A stretch of DNA of 20,151 nucleotides from Bacteroidales bacterium UBA1392 (GCA_002305275.1 DBQO01000006.1:22034-42184), one strand, 5' to 3'; positions 1 through 6,953 are shown, numbered from the stretch's first letter. Program-made: numbers and translations. Notes: generated by a model from the sequence alone, not told the origin.

Positions 1-975
1 AGTAAACTCGCTATAGTAGTTGTATTCCACCATTTTTCCCTTTTTGTCGAAGATTGCCTCACTGGTATGTAGACCACCCGTCCAGGTGTGATGTTCTTCG
101 TGTCTGTATCCGGCCTCGTCAATGAAGGTGCTATCCCTAGCCATTATCACACGTCGGTCATCTTCCAGGGAGTAGAAACTATTGCCGTGACTTCTGCCAT
201 CTTTGTCGTAAGTATAGAAGATTTCGGTAGCAAAGCCATCCTTATACTCTGAATAGTGGCGTAAAAGATCTCCTTTCTCATTATAATACTTGACATCCCT
301 TACATCAAGTTCACCGAGGTTGTAATTAGATGATTCAATTAGATTGCCTTTATCGTCGTAAACATTTATAATTTCTGAAATGATTTCGTTGCCATCGATA
401 GCGTACTTAATGCTTCTATACCGTTCGTTTGTCAGGTTGCCATTTTCATCATAGGTGTTGAGGAATGAGCCTCTAAGCTCACCGTTACTCTCAACAATGT
501 CGATTCTTATGCAGAGTCCATTTTTGTCATAAGTGAATCTATGTTCTTCAGCCAGCATTCCATCCATCCTATATACCTCCTTGAGAGGCTTACCGTCAGG
601 AAGATAAGTGCTGGCCTTCAAATCAAATGCCTGCTTAAGGTACTCTGTAAAGGAGAATATCGTATCGACAGGGTTCCCTTTTTTATCTATATTTATTTCC
701 AGACGTGTCTGGGGGTGGACATCTTCCTCCACAATAGAAATTACTCTGCCGTTAGGATCAAAATTCCATGTGCGTGAGAAAGGTTGTAAATCATTGTATC
801 TGGTCTCGGTAAATGATTTAACGGGACCATTGAGCCCAAAGTCAGCACGCGTCCTATAGCCTTTATAGGGATTTTCGGTTATGCCGGTCTCCGTCAGAGG
901 TCGCTTATCTCCTGTTGAACATCCCGTCACAATAGCTACCGCCAGGACAGATATCAAAAATACTCTTCCCCTCAT
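1..975 (-). CDS. YD-repeat lipoprotein, C-terminus beyond window edge
   Basis: The reading frame opens at ATG 975 and stays open for 325 codons to base 1, so the C-terminus is missing. The N-terminus is a lipoprotein signal: basic start, hydrophobic stretch, and lipobox VTGC with the lipidated Cys at residue 19. The mature part has a GLNGPVKSF motif near residue 47 and then a series of Y-D-x-x-G units at about residues 148 (YDKNG), 175 (YDENG), 206 (YDDKG), 229 (YNEKG), 256 (YDKDG) and 309 (FDKKG), spaced about 23-31 residues apart apart from the last. Such YD-type strands are found in Rhs-like and Bacteroidetes surface lipoproteins and are expected to form beta-hairpin arrays; the ligand is unknown. 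It starts 10 bases after the TMEM43-family frame stops, which suggests one operon. The lipoprotein and repeat assignment is firm; no function can be given. Confidence 0.85.
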   Translation of the reverse strand, partial: MRGRVFLISVLAVAIVTGCSTGDKRPLTETGITENPYKGYRTRADFGLNGPVKSFTETRYNDLQPFSRTWNFDPNGRVISIVEEDVHPQTRLEINIDKKGNPVDTIFSFTEYLKQAFDLKASTYLPDGKPLKEVYRMDGMLAEEHRFTYDKNGLCIRIDIVESNGELRGSFLNTYDENGNLTNERYRSIKYAIDGNEIISEIINVYDDKGNLIESSNYNLGELDVRDVKYYNEKGDLLRHYSEYKDGFATEIFYTYDKDGRSHGNSFYSLEDDRRVIMARDSTFIDEAGYRHEEHHTWTGGLHTSEAIFDKKGKMVEYNYYSEFT

Positions 976-985
976 CTGAAAAATA

Positions 986-1579
986 TTAGGCGGTAGTATC
1001 GGCAGCAGCACTTTTCTTTTTCCTGGAACGCATTACGAGCAGCACTATGAGTGCAGCTATCAAAACAAGGAAGGTAATTCCGAGTGCCGGTCGATAGGAT
1101 ATCCAGGCTATGACGAATATCAGCAAACTCCAGATTAACCCGATTATCGTGCAGACAAAATTGATGCCTGCAGCGATAACCCTGCGAATAAAGGGAACAA
1201 CTGCGAATATGGTGCTCAGGAAGTTGAAGATACCCTTAAGGCCGCCGATAATGAGTAGAACTGCAAGGATTCTAACGATCCAGGCTATGATTTTGTTCTC
1301 TTTCTGTGCTGCTTCATACATATTCGCAGCAGGAACCGCTCCAAGTTCAATACGGGAGACATTTTTGCCGTTTTTAGCTACAAACTCAGCGAATGTGTTG
1401 CCAACGACAACTGCGAGTATCGACACCGTCTGTGGAGTGGGAGTATAATTGAAGGTCACCCTGATGTCACCCACGTCTGGGTTGTTGATATCGCGTCCGA
1501 AATAAGCCTGTCCAGTGCTTACTGAAACGGTAGCAGAACTGTCTCTCTTCCAGAGTACCTCATTCCACTCCTTTATCAT
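986..1579 (-). CDS. TMEM43-family membrane protein, C-terminal half of a frameshifted gene
   Basis: This 197-residue frame is the second half of a TMEM43 (DUF1625) family protein whose first half lies upstream in another frame. The ATG at 1579 is probably not a real start: the frame stays open upstream and reads AYKLPPFLKNGI through to EEMIKEWNEVLW without a stop. It carries a GDIRVTF motif (residues 37-43), then ENKIIAWIVR (94-103), followed by about four hydrophobic segments (roughly 99-113, 117-130, 136-160, 166-184) and a basic tail RSRKKK. That is the C-terminal multi-span topology of this family. The family is named after the human inner nuclear membrane protein LUMA; its bacterial role is not established. 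The stop is 10 bases before the YD-repeat lipoprotein start. Confidence 0.8.
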   Translation of the reverse strand: MIKEWNEVLWKRDSSATVSVSTGQAYFGRDINNPDVGDIRVTFNYTPTPQTVSILAVVVGNTFAEFVAKNGKNVSRIELGAVPAANMYEAAQKENKIIAWIVRILAVLLIIGGLKGIFNFLSTIFAVVPFIRRVIAAGINFVCTIIGLIWSLLIFVIAWISYRPALGITFLVLIAALIVLLVMRSRKKKSAAADTTA

Positions 1580-2183
1580 CTCTTCGGTAAGTTGAGGTGT
1601 AGCTACCTCCGCACTCCTGATTCCGTTCTTGAGAAAGGGAGGGAGTTTGTATGCCCCCGAAATCTACTACGTCGGCAACAACTTGCTTCGAATCAATGGT
1701 TGTTAGTACAAAGTTGGAGTTTTGGTAAGAAGGATCGGCAAACTCGGAGGAATTTACAGGGGAAGAGACCCATTCTTTGCTATATGTGTAAGTGGTGGTA
1801 ATCTCCTGACCGCCCCCTATTTTCTCTTTTTTCTCCTCTTTGCTATGCTCTGTCCACTGGTAATACTCCACGTTACGAGAGAGATTTATCGCATTTAATG
1901 AGATACCGAAGAGGTTGTCGGTAAGGATTTCAGCAGTAGATGCATCGCCCGTAGCATGTATCATTTTACCTTCAAACTGGGGGTCTGTGCGGGAGATATC
2001 GGGCATCTCCACAGTTACATCTTCTGCCTGGTTTAGGGCACGTTTGACTTTAACTGTCCTGCCTTCATTCCAGAATAACAGTACCGTACCGATGATAAAA
2101 AGCAGGATACCGCTGCCGATACCCTTAAAAGATTTGGAAACTCTGTTTCCATAGCTCTGTTTGGTTGTAGTTGTGTAAGCCAT
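1560..2183 (-). CDS. TMEM43-family membrane protein, N-terminal half of a frameshifted gene
   Basis: ATG 2183 opens a frame with the typical bacterial TMEM43 start: a short polar leader, one membrane segment at residues 21-38 ending in LLFWNEGR, then an extracytoplasmic part with FEGKMIHATGD, LFGISLNAINLSRNVEYYQW and SKEWVSSPVNSSEF. Family resemblance ends at VVDFGG (near residue 176). The last 30 or so residues are low-complexity, do not resemble the family, and end at a stop that overlaps the C-terminal half. Removing one G restores VDFGAYKLPPFL, which fits the family's conserved GAF-like strand, and gives a single protein of about 398 residues, the usual family length. Either this is a disrupted gene, a phase-variable gene, or there is a sequencing indel. 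Confidence 0.82.
   Translation of the reverse strand: MAYTTTTKQSYGNRVSKSFKGIGSGILLFIIGTVLLFWNEGRTVKVKRALNQAEDVTVEMPDISRTDPQFEGKMIHATGDASTAEILTDNLFGISLNAINLSRNVEYYQWTEHSKEEKKEKIGGGQEITTTYTYSKEWVSSPVNSSEFADPSYQNSNFVLTTIDSKQVVADVVDFGGIQTPSLSQERNQECGGSYTSTYRRDDKGVE
1654..1658 (-). other. Homopolymer frameshift site (C5 on plus strand) in the TMEM43-family gene
   Basis: Five C bases on the plus strand (G5 in the coding sense) mark the point where family similarity changes frame. With G4 instead of G5 the two half-ORFs fuse into one continuous reading frame covering 2183 to 986. A single inserted base is the simplest explanation. Confidence 0.75.
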
Positions 2184-2253
2184 ACAATTATTAAGTTAAG
2201 TTTTATATTATTGATAGTTAATTTTAAAATCCAATTTGTAAAGTTAGGAAAAA

Positions 2254-3165
2254 TTATTGTCTTTTAGGGTGAAATTGGAGAATAGTTTGCTGCCATTTCT
2301 TTGTGTCGATATGTGTGTAAATCTCAGTAGTCAGTATGCTTTCGTGGCCGAGCATTTCTTGAACAACACGCAAATCAGCTCCATTTTCCACCAGATGAGA
2401 AGCAAAAGAGTGTCTGAAAGTGTGCGGGGAGATGTTTTTACGAATCCCCGCAATTTCTGCCTGTCGGCGCACGATAAGAAAAATCATCTCACGAGTGAGT
2501 TGCCCACCGCGACGGTTAAGAAAGAGGATGTCTTTCGCTCCTTTTGATATAGGTCCTAAGTTGCGTATCTCCATATAAAGGGAGATGCTCTGTACCGCAG
2601 GCTCCCCAATGGGTACCAGGCGCTGCTTGGATCCTTTACCGGTTACCCGGATAAATTGCTCGGCCAAAAAGAGATCGCTGATGCGCAGACCTACCAGCTC
2701 ACTAACTCTCAATCCGCAGGAATAGAGTACCTCAATGATGCACTTGTTGCGATGCCCCTCGCTCTTGGAAAGGTCGACTGAGTTGATGATGCGCTCAACC
2801 TCATCTACGGAAAGTACTTCCGGAAGGTACCTGCCTGCTTTCGGAGTATCAATTTTGTCGCAGGGATTATCCTTGAGTCGACCTTCACTCTCTAAAAAGC
2901 GGTAAAGTGACTTTAAAGAACTGACCAAACGGGACTGGCTCCTTTTGGAGAGACCGGCGTTTGTAGCATGCGAAAGATATTCCGAGATATCTTCATAGGA
3001 TACCGCTTCAGGGGAAATGATACCCTTTCCTTTTATAAATGCAAAGAACTTTGCACAATCGGAGTTGTATCCCGCTATGGTGTTGTCAGACAATGACCTT
3101 TCCAGTTTTAGGCAAGACCTGAAATCGTAAAGTGTCGCATCGAATATATCAGAATTGTGCTTCAA
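2254..3165 (-). CDS. xerD: XerD-type tyrosine recombinase
   Basis: Site-specific tyrosine recombinase, most likely one of the pair that resolves chromosome dimers at dif. The N-terminal SAM-like DNA-binding domain has LYDFRSCLKLERSLSDNTI; the catalytic domain has every active residue. Counted from TTG 3165 these are Arg153 (SCGLRVSEL), Lys177 (TGKGSKQR), His248 and Arg251 (HTFRHSFASHL), His274 (LGHESILTT) and nucleophile Tyr283 (EIYTHI). The frame can be extended to TTG 3213, but that codon lies inside a TAnnTTTG promoter-like box and an inverted repeat. TTG 3165 gives 303 residues, matching the usual XerC/D length, so I prefer it; neither start is ATG. No attachment sites or phage genes are nearby, so a housekeeping role is more likely than an element integrase. 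XerC versus XerD cannot be decided with certainty. Confidence 0.88.
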   Translation of the reverse strand: MKHNSDIFDATLYDFRSCLKLERSLSDNTIAGYNSDCAKFFAFIKGKGIISPEAVSYEDISEYLSHATNAGLSKRSQSRLVSSLKSLYRFLESEGRLKDNPCDKIDTPKAGRYLPEVLSVDEVERIINSVDLSKSEGHRNKCIIEVLYSCGLRVSELVGLRISDLFLAEQFIRVTGKGSKQRLVPIGEPAVQSISLYMEIRNLGPISKGAKDILFLNRRGGQLTREMIFLIVRRQAEIAGIRKNISPHTFRHSFASHLVENGADLRVVQEMLGHESILTTEIYTHIDTKKWQQTILQFHPKRQ

Positions 3166-3192
3166 AAAATAATGAGAATTTAAAAAAAGTGT

Positions 3193-3200
3193 TACATTTG
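3193..3200 (+). promoter_or_regulatory. Candidate -7 box (TACATTTG) for the outer-membrane protein gene
   Basis: TACATTTG matches the Bacteroidetes TAnnTTTG -7 element and lies 62 bases before the ATG at 3263. No clear -33 TTTG is found at the expected distance, so the call rests on the -7 box alone. Confidence 0.35.
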
Positions 3201-3231
3201 TTTGCTGTATCAAAGATAAAGATACAGCAAA
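3201..3231. promoter_or_regulatory. Perfect 11-bp inverted repeat in the divergent xerD / OMP promoter region
   Basis: The arms TTTGCTGTATC (3201-3211) and GATACAGCAAA (3221-3231) are exact reverse complements separated by the 9-base spacer AAAGATAAA. The element lies between two divergently transcribed genes, directly after the plus-strand -7 box and overlapping the minus-strand -7 box. That is where an operator for a dimeric regulator would sit. As RNA it could also form a hairpin in the plus-strand leader. The repeat is seen directly; the operator role is inferred. Confidence 0.6.
3211..3218 (-). promoter_or_regulatory. Candidate -7 box (TATCTTTG) for xerD
   Basis: On the minus strand TATCTTTG matches TAnnTTTG. 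It lies 45 bases upstream of TTG 3165 and overlaps TTG 3213, which argues against the longer xerD start. No well-spaced -33 TTTG is evident. Confidence 0.35.
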
Positions 3232-3262
3232 TTTTAAGTTTTAACTAACAAAATTTTATCAA

Positions 3263-3760
3263 ATGAAGAAAATAATAATCTTGCTGGCAGTTGCACTTAT
3301 CGGCGTTTTACCCTTATCAGCTCAGAGTACTTCTGACCAGGCAACCGAATCGGCTCAGAAAACTCATAAAGTCTCCACTACTTTTGGTGCAGTGGGTGCT
3401 CACATAGGTTATGCATTTTGGGGAACGACGGTAGGTCTCCACGGTGATTTTAATGCAAATAATTTTAGGGGAAGAGCAGGTTTCGACCTATTTTTCAGTG
3501 AACATCTTAACCTCGGTGCTGATGTGGGTTTCCACTATCTGCTTAACCTTATTGACGGTCTCAATGTTTATCCCATCATAGGTGTGAACATGGGATTTGG
3601 CAAGAATGTCGACTTTCACGTAGGCATGGACTTCGGTGCAGGCATCGAGTACAACTTTGCTAATGGCTGGAGCATCTTTTTAGATGGTAAATACAACCTT
3701 AAACTTCTTGGTCCCGATATTCCTTATAGATCTTATATAGGTGTTACCAAGAGATTTTAA
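3263..3760 (+). CDS. Small outer-membrane beta-barrel protein
   Basis: 165 residues. Residues 1-21 form a signal peptide (MKK, hydrophobic core, cleavage after SAQ). A Gln/Thr/Ser-rich linker follows, then alternating amphipathic strands rich in Gly and aromatic residues (AHIGYAFWG, FRGRAGFDLFF, LGADVGFHYLL, FHVGMDFGAGIEYNF, SIFLDGKYNLKLL). The chain ends YIGVTKRF with a terminal Phe, the usual signal for insertion by the BAM machinery. The size fits an 8-stranded barrel of the OmpA-like or OmpW-like type; no OmpA peptidoglycan-binding domain is present. Function unknown. It is divergent from xerD across a perfect inverted repeat and convergent with nth, the two stop codons being 6 bases apart. 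Confidence 0.85.
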   Translation: MKKIIILLAVALIGVLPLSAQSTSDQATESAQKTHKVSTTFGAVGAHIGYAFWGTTVGLHGDFNANNFRGRAGFDLFFSEHLNLGADVGFHYLLNLIDGLNVYPIIGVNMGFGKNVDFHVGMDFGAGIEYNFANGWSIFLDGKYNLKLLGPDIPYRSYIGVTKRF

Positions 3761-3766
3761 TCAGCA

Positions 3767-4399
3767 TTATTTGTTTTGATTGAAAAAGTCACAGTAAGGT
3801 GCGAGTCCGCAGGATTCGCACTTTTGTTTTTTGGCGGTGCATACATAGCGACCGTGGAGTATCAGCCAGTGATGCGCTTTTGCACGAAGGTATTCCGGGA
3901 AACCGGCGGTGAGGTCTTTTTCAACTTCAAGTACATTGCTACCTGATGATAGTCCCAGACGACGCGCAGTACGAAATACATGCGTATCCACGGCTATTAC
4001 CGGCTTATTGTAGATAATTGATGCAATGACATTGGCCGTCTTACGTCCGACGCCGGGTAGTTTCTGTAACTCATCCACATCATCCGGTACCACGGAGCCG
4101 AAATTACTCACCAGCATACGTGACATCCCGAGCAGGTGGCGTGCCTTGCTGTTGGGGTATGTGACGGAGCGTATAATTTGATAGATCTCATTCTCATTAG
4201 AAGCAGCCATATCTTCGGGTGTAGGATAACGCTCAAAGAGGGCCGGGGTTATCATATTGACACGTTTGTCTGTAGCCTGGGCTGAAAGTATCACGGCACA
4301 AAGCAGCTGATATGGATTCTTATAATCCAGTTCACTTTCGGCTACCGGCATATTAGCCTCAAACCAAGTTATTACCTGTTGATATTTCTTTGCATTCAT
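3767..4399 (-). CDS. nth: Endonuclease III (DNA glycosylase/AP lyase)
   Basis: Base-excision repair enzyme that removes oxidised pyrimidines and cuts the abasic site. From ATG 4399 the protein has 210 residues. It shows the helix-hairpin-helix LPGVGRKTANV with catalytic Lys120, catalytic Asp138 in VDTHVFR, and a C-terminal [4Fe-4S] loop with Cys187, 194, 197 and 203 (C-x6-C-x2-C-x5-C). These positions agree with those I know for E. coli Nth. An in-frame TTG at 4414 would add five residues (ending QI) but ATG 4399 fits the family better. The first 41 bases overlap the end of the FtsE-like gene in a different frame, so the two are probably co-transcribed and perhaps translationally coupled. Confidence 0.96.
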   Translation of the reverse strand: MNAKKYQQVITWFEANMPVAESELDYKNPYQLLCAVILSAQATDKRVNMITPALFERYPTPEDMAASNENEIYQIIRSVTYPNSKARHLLGMSRMLVSNFGSVVPDDVDELQKLPGVGRKTANVIASIIYNKPVIAVDTHVFRTARRLGLSSGSNVLEVEKDLTAGFPEYLRAKAHHWLILHGRYVCTAKKQKCESCGLAPYCDFFNQNK

Positions 4400-5057
4400 T
4401 ATCTGCGCATACAAGTACTCTTCCGGGATATTCCCGTACTATATTCATATTGTGTGTAACCATCAGGATAGCAGTCTTGCGTGTGCGGTTGATTTCGAAA
4501 AGCAGACGCATAATGCCTGCAGCAGTTTCACCATCAAGATTTCCCGTGGGCTCATCTGCAAGTATTAATTGCGGTTCGTTGAGCAGAGCACGGGCTATGG
4601 CTACCCTCTGCTGCTCTCCTCCGGAGAGTTGATGAGGCATTTTATGAGCTTTACTGCCTACTCCCACCGCATCCAGCACACTGCTGATTCGCTCCTCCAT
4701 CAGCTTACGATCTTTCCATCCTGTGGATTTGAGGACAAAGAGGAGGTTATCCTCCACACTCCTGTCCATCAGTAGTTGGAAGTCCTGGAAAACCACACCT
4801 ATTTTGCGTCTGAGATAGGGTATTTTCCTTCTTTTAAGGTTGGAGAGGTTGAAATTTCCTACACGGGCATTGCCTGTGTTAATGGGATTTTCTGCGGTTA
4901 TTGTGCGTATGATGGAGGTTTTGCCACTACCTACCTTGCCGGTAAGATATATAAACTCTCCTTCACGGATAGTCAGGTTTAGGGATGTTATGACGGGAAT
5001 TTCACCGTTTGTGATTTCTACATCCTCAAATACTATTATAATATCGTTCTCGTCCAT
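4359..5057 (-). CDS. ftsE: FtsE-like ABC transporter ATP-binding protein
   Basis: 232 residues from ATG 5057. It contains Walker A GKVGSGKTS (40-48), Q-loop Gln91 within VVFQDFQLL, ABC signature LSGGE (144-148), Walker B LILADEP (164-170), D-loop NLD and H-loop His202 (VTHN). The DFQLLMDRSVEDN stretch after the Q-loop is typical of FtsE, the ATPase that with FtsX controls septal peptidoglycan hydrolases; LolD/MacB-type ATPases are the alternative. No ftsX is adjacent; in Bacteroidetes ftsE and ftsX are often apart. A TTG at 5081 would extend the frame by eight residues, but it lies inside a TAnnTTTG box, so ATG 5057 is preferred. The 3' end overlaps nth by 41 bases. Confidence 0.88.
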   Translation of the reverse strand: MDENDIIIVFEDVEITNGEIPVITSLNLTIREGEFIYLTGKVGSGKTSIIRTITAENPINTGNARVGNFNLSNLKRRKIPYLRRKIGVVFQDFQLLMDRSVEDNLLFVLKSTGWKDRKLMEERISSVLDAVGVGSKAHKMPHQLSGGEQQRVAIARALLNEPQLILADEPTGNLDGETAAGIMRLLFEINRTRKTAILMVTHNMNIVREYPGRVLVCADNECKEISTGNNLV

Positions 5058-5078
5058 GTTTATGACACTGTTTGGATG

Positions 5079-5086
5079 CAAAATTA
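5079..5086 (-). promoter_or_regulatory. Candidate -7 box (TAATTTTG) for ftsE-nth
   Basis: TAATTTTG on the minus strand matches TAnnTTTG and lies 21 bases before ATG 5057. It would give a very short leader. A -33 TTTG is not clear. Confidence 0.4.
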
Positions 5087-5342
5087 CATTTTTATTCCCA
5101 TTTAATAAATCTCAGTCGACAATTTTAGTCTAAATCAGCAGTTTTAACTTAATTTTGTTGCTAATAGCGGAAAATGCCACTCTAATTGCAACGATTTTGC
5201 ATTTTCATGCATCTATATAATATAAGATGTTTTGTCGTATTGTCTTTAATCAATGATGGAAGTATTTCGTGAGTCACTGCGTATATATAATATATAATTA
5301 GACAAAAGTATTTTATGTAAAAATCCCAGTGCACAGAAAGTT
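5087..5342. other. AT-rich intergenic region upstream of the rSAM/lipoprotein pair
   Basis: 256 bases without a plausible gene. It holds promoter regions for the divergent ftsE-nth and lipoprotein-rSAM units. Seen here: TAATTTTG on the plus strand at 5150-5157, short inverted repeats (TGCAT/ATGCA at 5198-5211), and a run of alternating AT dinucleotides near 5281-5300, close to the lipoprotein start. No tRNA-like or long hairpin structure is visible. Confidence 0.5.
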
Positions 5343-5858
5343 ATGAAAAAAGTAGCAATAAAAAATTATGGGAAAATATTAACCCTGTTATTTTCACTTT
5401 TAGGAATCTCTACAGGATGCGAAATTATTCGTTGTGAATATGGTGTCCCCTCTGCCGATTATATAATAAAAGGGAAAGTAACGGATAGGGAGTCGCAAAA
5501 GCCGATTAAAAATATCGCAATCATCAGAAAATCACATACTGCGACCTACTTCGGAAACGACACGGTAAGGACTGACTTTCGTGGTGATTTTGAAATGAAA
5601 TTCACCGAATTTCCCGGAACGGACCATTGGATTTTTGCTGAAGATTTGGATGGGACAGGTAATGGCGGATTGTACGCAACTGATTCTATCAAAGTGGATT
5701 GGTCACAAATGAAAAAGGTTAAAAAAGGTGAAGGAAACTGGTATGACGGAATTTTTGAAAAGAAAGATGTTAATTTTATACTGACTCAGTATAATCAATT
5801 TGGTCCTATGTACGGCGTTATGTCGGCAGAGTATAAGGAAATGAAAGAAGAAGAGTAG
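5343..5858 (+). CDS. Radical SAM-associated putative lipoprotein (rSAM/lipoprotein system)
   Basis: 171 residues. The N-terminus is a lipoprotein signal with STGC giving lipidated Cys26; Ser at -3 is slightly off the consensus. Directly after it comes a second Cys (Cys31) in CEYGVPSADY, then YIIKGKVTDRESQKPIKNIAI, a start typical of carboxypeptidase-regulatory/transthyretin-like beta-sandwich domains, with DTVRTDFRGDFEMKF as the next strands. A DLDGTGNGG loop (101-109) resembles an acidic calcium-type loop. The C-terminus is acidic (KEMKEEE). The YGVPSADY-KG-V-TD pattern and the radical SAM gene 17 bases downstream match what I recall as the TIGR04134 lipoprotein family, partner of TIGR04133. 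It is the likely substrate of the enzyme, but no modification is known to me. The 5' third is visibly richer in A and T than the neighbouring genes. Confidence 0.85.
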   Translation: MKKVAIKNYGKILTLLFSLLGISTGCEIIRCEYGVPSADYIIKGKVTDRESQKPIKNIAIIRKSHTATYFGNDTVRTDFRGDFEMKFTEFPGTDHWIFAEDLDGTGNGGLYATDSIKVDWSQMKKVKKGEGNWYDGIFEKKDVNFILTQYNQFGPMYGVMSAEYKEMKEEE

Positions 5859-5875
5859 CAAAAAGCAGATGTAAA

Positions 5876-6949
5876 ATGAAGTTAAGGAGCAAAATCCTAC
5901 TGAATCTATACCGTGAACACAGAAAAACGCAGGCAAAACTGCACGAACTGACCTATTTCTTTTGGGAATGCACTCTGCGTTGCAATTTCAACTGTATTCA
6001 CTGCGGAAGTGATTGTACATGCGAATCAGTTACCCCTGATATGCCCAAAGAGGACTTTCTGAAAGTGCTTAAAGATATCCATCCGCATGTAAATCCCAAT
6101 AAGACGATGATCGTGCTTACCGGCGGCGAACCTTTGATGCGAAATGATTTGGAAGAGTGCGGTAGAGCGATGTATTATATGGGTTATCCGTGGGGATTTG
6201 TAACCAACGGATGGGGGCTTTCGCAAGAAAGATTGGATAAACTTCTGCGCGCCGGATTGCGCTCTGTTACTGTGAGCCTCGATGGATATACTGAAGAGTC
6301 GCACGAGTGGTTCCGCGGCAAAAAAGGTTCTTGGAGTCGTGCAGTAGATGCTATAAGACGGGTGGCTTCAACCCCTGATTTGGTTTATGACGTGGTTACA
6401 TGTGTCAATAAAAAATCATTGCCGGACCTGCATAAGCTCAAGGAGCTGCTTATTTCGCTTGGCGTTACTCAATGGCGGCTTTTTACGGTTTTTCCGAAAG
6501 GAAGAGCAAAAGATAATCCGCTGCTCAAACTCTCCACAGAGGAGTTCGTTCAGATGATGGACTTTATCAAGGAGACTAGAAAAGAGGGAATAATACGTGC
6601 CTCATACGGCTGCGAAGGCTATTTGGCGGATTATGAAATGCAGGTGCGCGATGCTCCTTTCTTCTGTCAGGCGGGCATTCACATCGGCTCGGTTCTGGCA
6701 AATGGCGATATCAGCGCTTGCCCCAGCTTACGTGGAGACTACATTCAGGGAAATATTTACAAAGATGATTTCTGGACAGTCTGGAATACCAAATATCAGA
6801 TAATGCGCGACCGTTCCTGGACAAAAACAGGGAAATGCGCCACTTGTAAATCTTACAAATATTGCGAAGGAAACGGCCTGCACCTACGAGACGAGCAAAC
6901 CGGGGAATTGCTGCACTGCCATTTGGAGATGATGGGGATGTTTAATTAG
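5876..6949 (+). CDS. Radical SAM/SPASM enzyme of the rSAM/lipoprotein system
   Basis: 357 residues. The radical SAM cluster motif C-x3-C-x2-C is Cys36, Cys40 and Cys43 (CNFNCIHC), followed by the SAM-binding GGEP at 83-86 and a VSLDG strand at 133-137. Extra Cys at 32, 47 and 49 flank the cluster. A C-terminal SPASM-type region holds Cys264 (FFCQAG), Cys282 (ISACPSLRG), Cys321, Cys324 and Cys330 (CATCKSYKYCEGNG) and Cys348 (LHCHLE), enough for auxiliary iron-sulfur clusters. SPASM enzymes usually modify ribosomally made peptides or proteins. No signal peptide, so cytoplasmic; a modification would have to precede export of the lipoprotein. It follows the lipoprotein gene by 17 bases and a terminator candidate closes the unit. 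I believe it belongs to TIGR04133. The reaction is unknown. Confidence 0.92.
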   Translation: MKLRSKILLNLYREHRKTQAKLHELTYFFWECTLRCNFNCIHCGSDCTCESVTPDMPKEDFLKVLKDIHPHVNPNKTMIVLTGGEPLMRNDLEECGRAMYYMGYPWGFVTNGWGLSQERLDKLLRAGLRSVTVSLDGYTEESHEWFRGKKGSWSRAVDAIRRVASTPDLVYDVVTCVNKKSLPDLHKLKELLISLGVTQWRLFTVFPKGRAKDNPLLKLSTEEFVQMMDFIKETRKEGIIRASYGCEGYLADYEMQVRDAPFFCQAGIHIGSVLANGDISACPSLRGDYIQGNIYKDDFWTVWNTKYQIMRDRSWTKTGKCATCKSYKYCEGNGLHLRDEQTGELLHCHLEMMGMFN

Positions 6950-6953
6950 TTCC

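Noticed and set aside
1110..1448. Plus-strand frame of 112 codons opposite the TMEM43-like C-terminal half
   Set aside because: It is the complement of a well-supported membrane protein, with no upstream signal and no recognisable protein features.
2254..3213. The recombinase as integrase of a mobile element
   Set aside because: Domain order and length fit XerC/D; no direct repeats, tRNA end, or phage or transfer genes are nearby.
4400..4414. Upstream TTG 4414 start for nth
   Set aside because: It only adds five residues without family support; ATG 4399 puts Lys120, Asp138 and the four Cys at their usual numbers.
5187..5211. Short inverted repeats (TGCAA/TTGCA, TGCAT/ATGCA) upstream of the rSAM pair
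   Set aside because: Arms of five bases in AT-rich DNA are expected by chance; no further support.
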